Of a DNA stretch of 31,279 nt, positions 31,235 to 31,279 are shown in pieces. A program made the position numbers and the translations under genes. The notes under the pieces were generated by a model. The model saw only the letters and a list, made by a program, of their open reading frames with translations, did no database searches and had not been told where the DNA came from. The DNA lies in the NCBI GenBank assembly GCA_900543755.1, contig UQSP01000021.1, positions 1 to 31,279 on the forward strand, written 5' to 3'. Position 1 is the first letter of the stretch; each line of letters opens with the position of its first letter. The stretch is from an uncultured Eubacteriales bacterium (GTDB lineage: Bacteria; Bacillota; Clostridia; Christensenellales; Pumilibacteraceae).

Positions 31235-31279
31235 CTGTCTCTTATACACATCTCCGAGCCCACGAGACATGCGCAGATC
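31235..31279 (-). other. Illumina Nextera adapter with index (artefact)
   Basis: The mosaic end CTGTCTCTTATACACATCT is at 31235-31253 and the rest of the read-2 adapter runs to 31268. An 8-base index ATGCGCAG follows at 31269-31276, then ATC of the P7 end. The first four bases of the contig (gcat) match the same index on the other strand. Confidence 0.98.

Overview
This is a metagenome-style contig from a low-to-mid-GC Gram-positive bacterium, most likely an uncultured member of the class Clostridia. The supporting signs are hrcA with a CIRCE operator, an intact sigma-K gene for late sporulation, RNase J, a type A RNase P RNA, and sigma-A promoters with near-consensus elements and exact 17-bp spacers. 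I cannot assign a genus. Both ends are Illumina Nextera adapter (1-38 and 31235-31279), so real sequence is about 39-31234. Nearly everything is on the minus strand; only a phosphodiesterase gene and a tRNA lie on the plus strand.

Layout from left to right. 39-1813: heat-shock operon hrcA-grpE, cut off just before the expected dnaK, driven by a TTGACA-N17-TATAAT promoter with CIRCE beside it. 1898-5265: operon lepA-hemW plus a coupled 56-aa ORF; lepA appears to be transcribed without a leader. 5389-6472: a glycerophosphodiester phosphodiesterase with its own extended -10 promoter. 6655-9812: an ABC-2 exporter (ATPase and permease) followed closely by a twice-frameshifted KDPG aldolase pseudogene; a run of nine G (minus strand) lies upstream of the exporter. 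10097-11448: rarA, also apparently leaderless. 11556-18881: one 2441-codon gene for a cyclic beta-1,2-glucan synthase-like protein (GT84 plus GH94) whose glycosyltransferase half looks catalytically altered. 18959-19368: rnpB with promoter and terminator. 19394-20080: sigK. 20390-24110: rnj-trmR-trhP, joining RNase J with two genes for wobble-uridine hydroxylation and methylation in tRNA. 24115-26592: pgk, then a nucleotidyltransferase-like protein with a damaged signature motif. 26654-27048: tRNA-Glu(CTC), whose 3' end and terminator are copied again 170 bp downstream in a palindromic element. 27082-30591: two tandem paralogous secreted SASA-type esterases with Cys-containing C-terminal sorting-like tails. 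30656-31226: a small membrane protein with a zinc ribbon.

Most of the window is housekeeping: proteostasis, translation quality, RNA processing, glycolysis and sporulation control. The parts that seem most worth following up are the tRNA-Glu duplication element, the two leaderless gene starts with the same geometry, the diverged active sites in the giant glucan-synthase-like protein, the nucleotidyltransferase pseudoenzyme candidate, the esterase pair with unusual tails, and the KDPG aldolase wreck.
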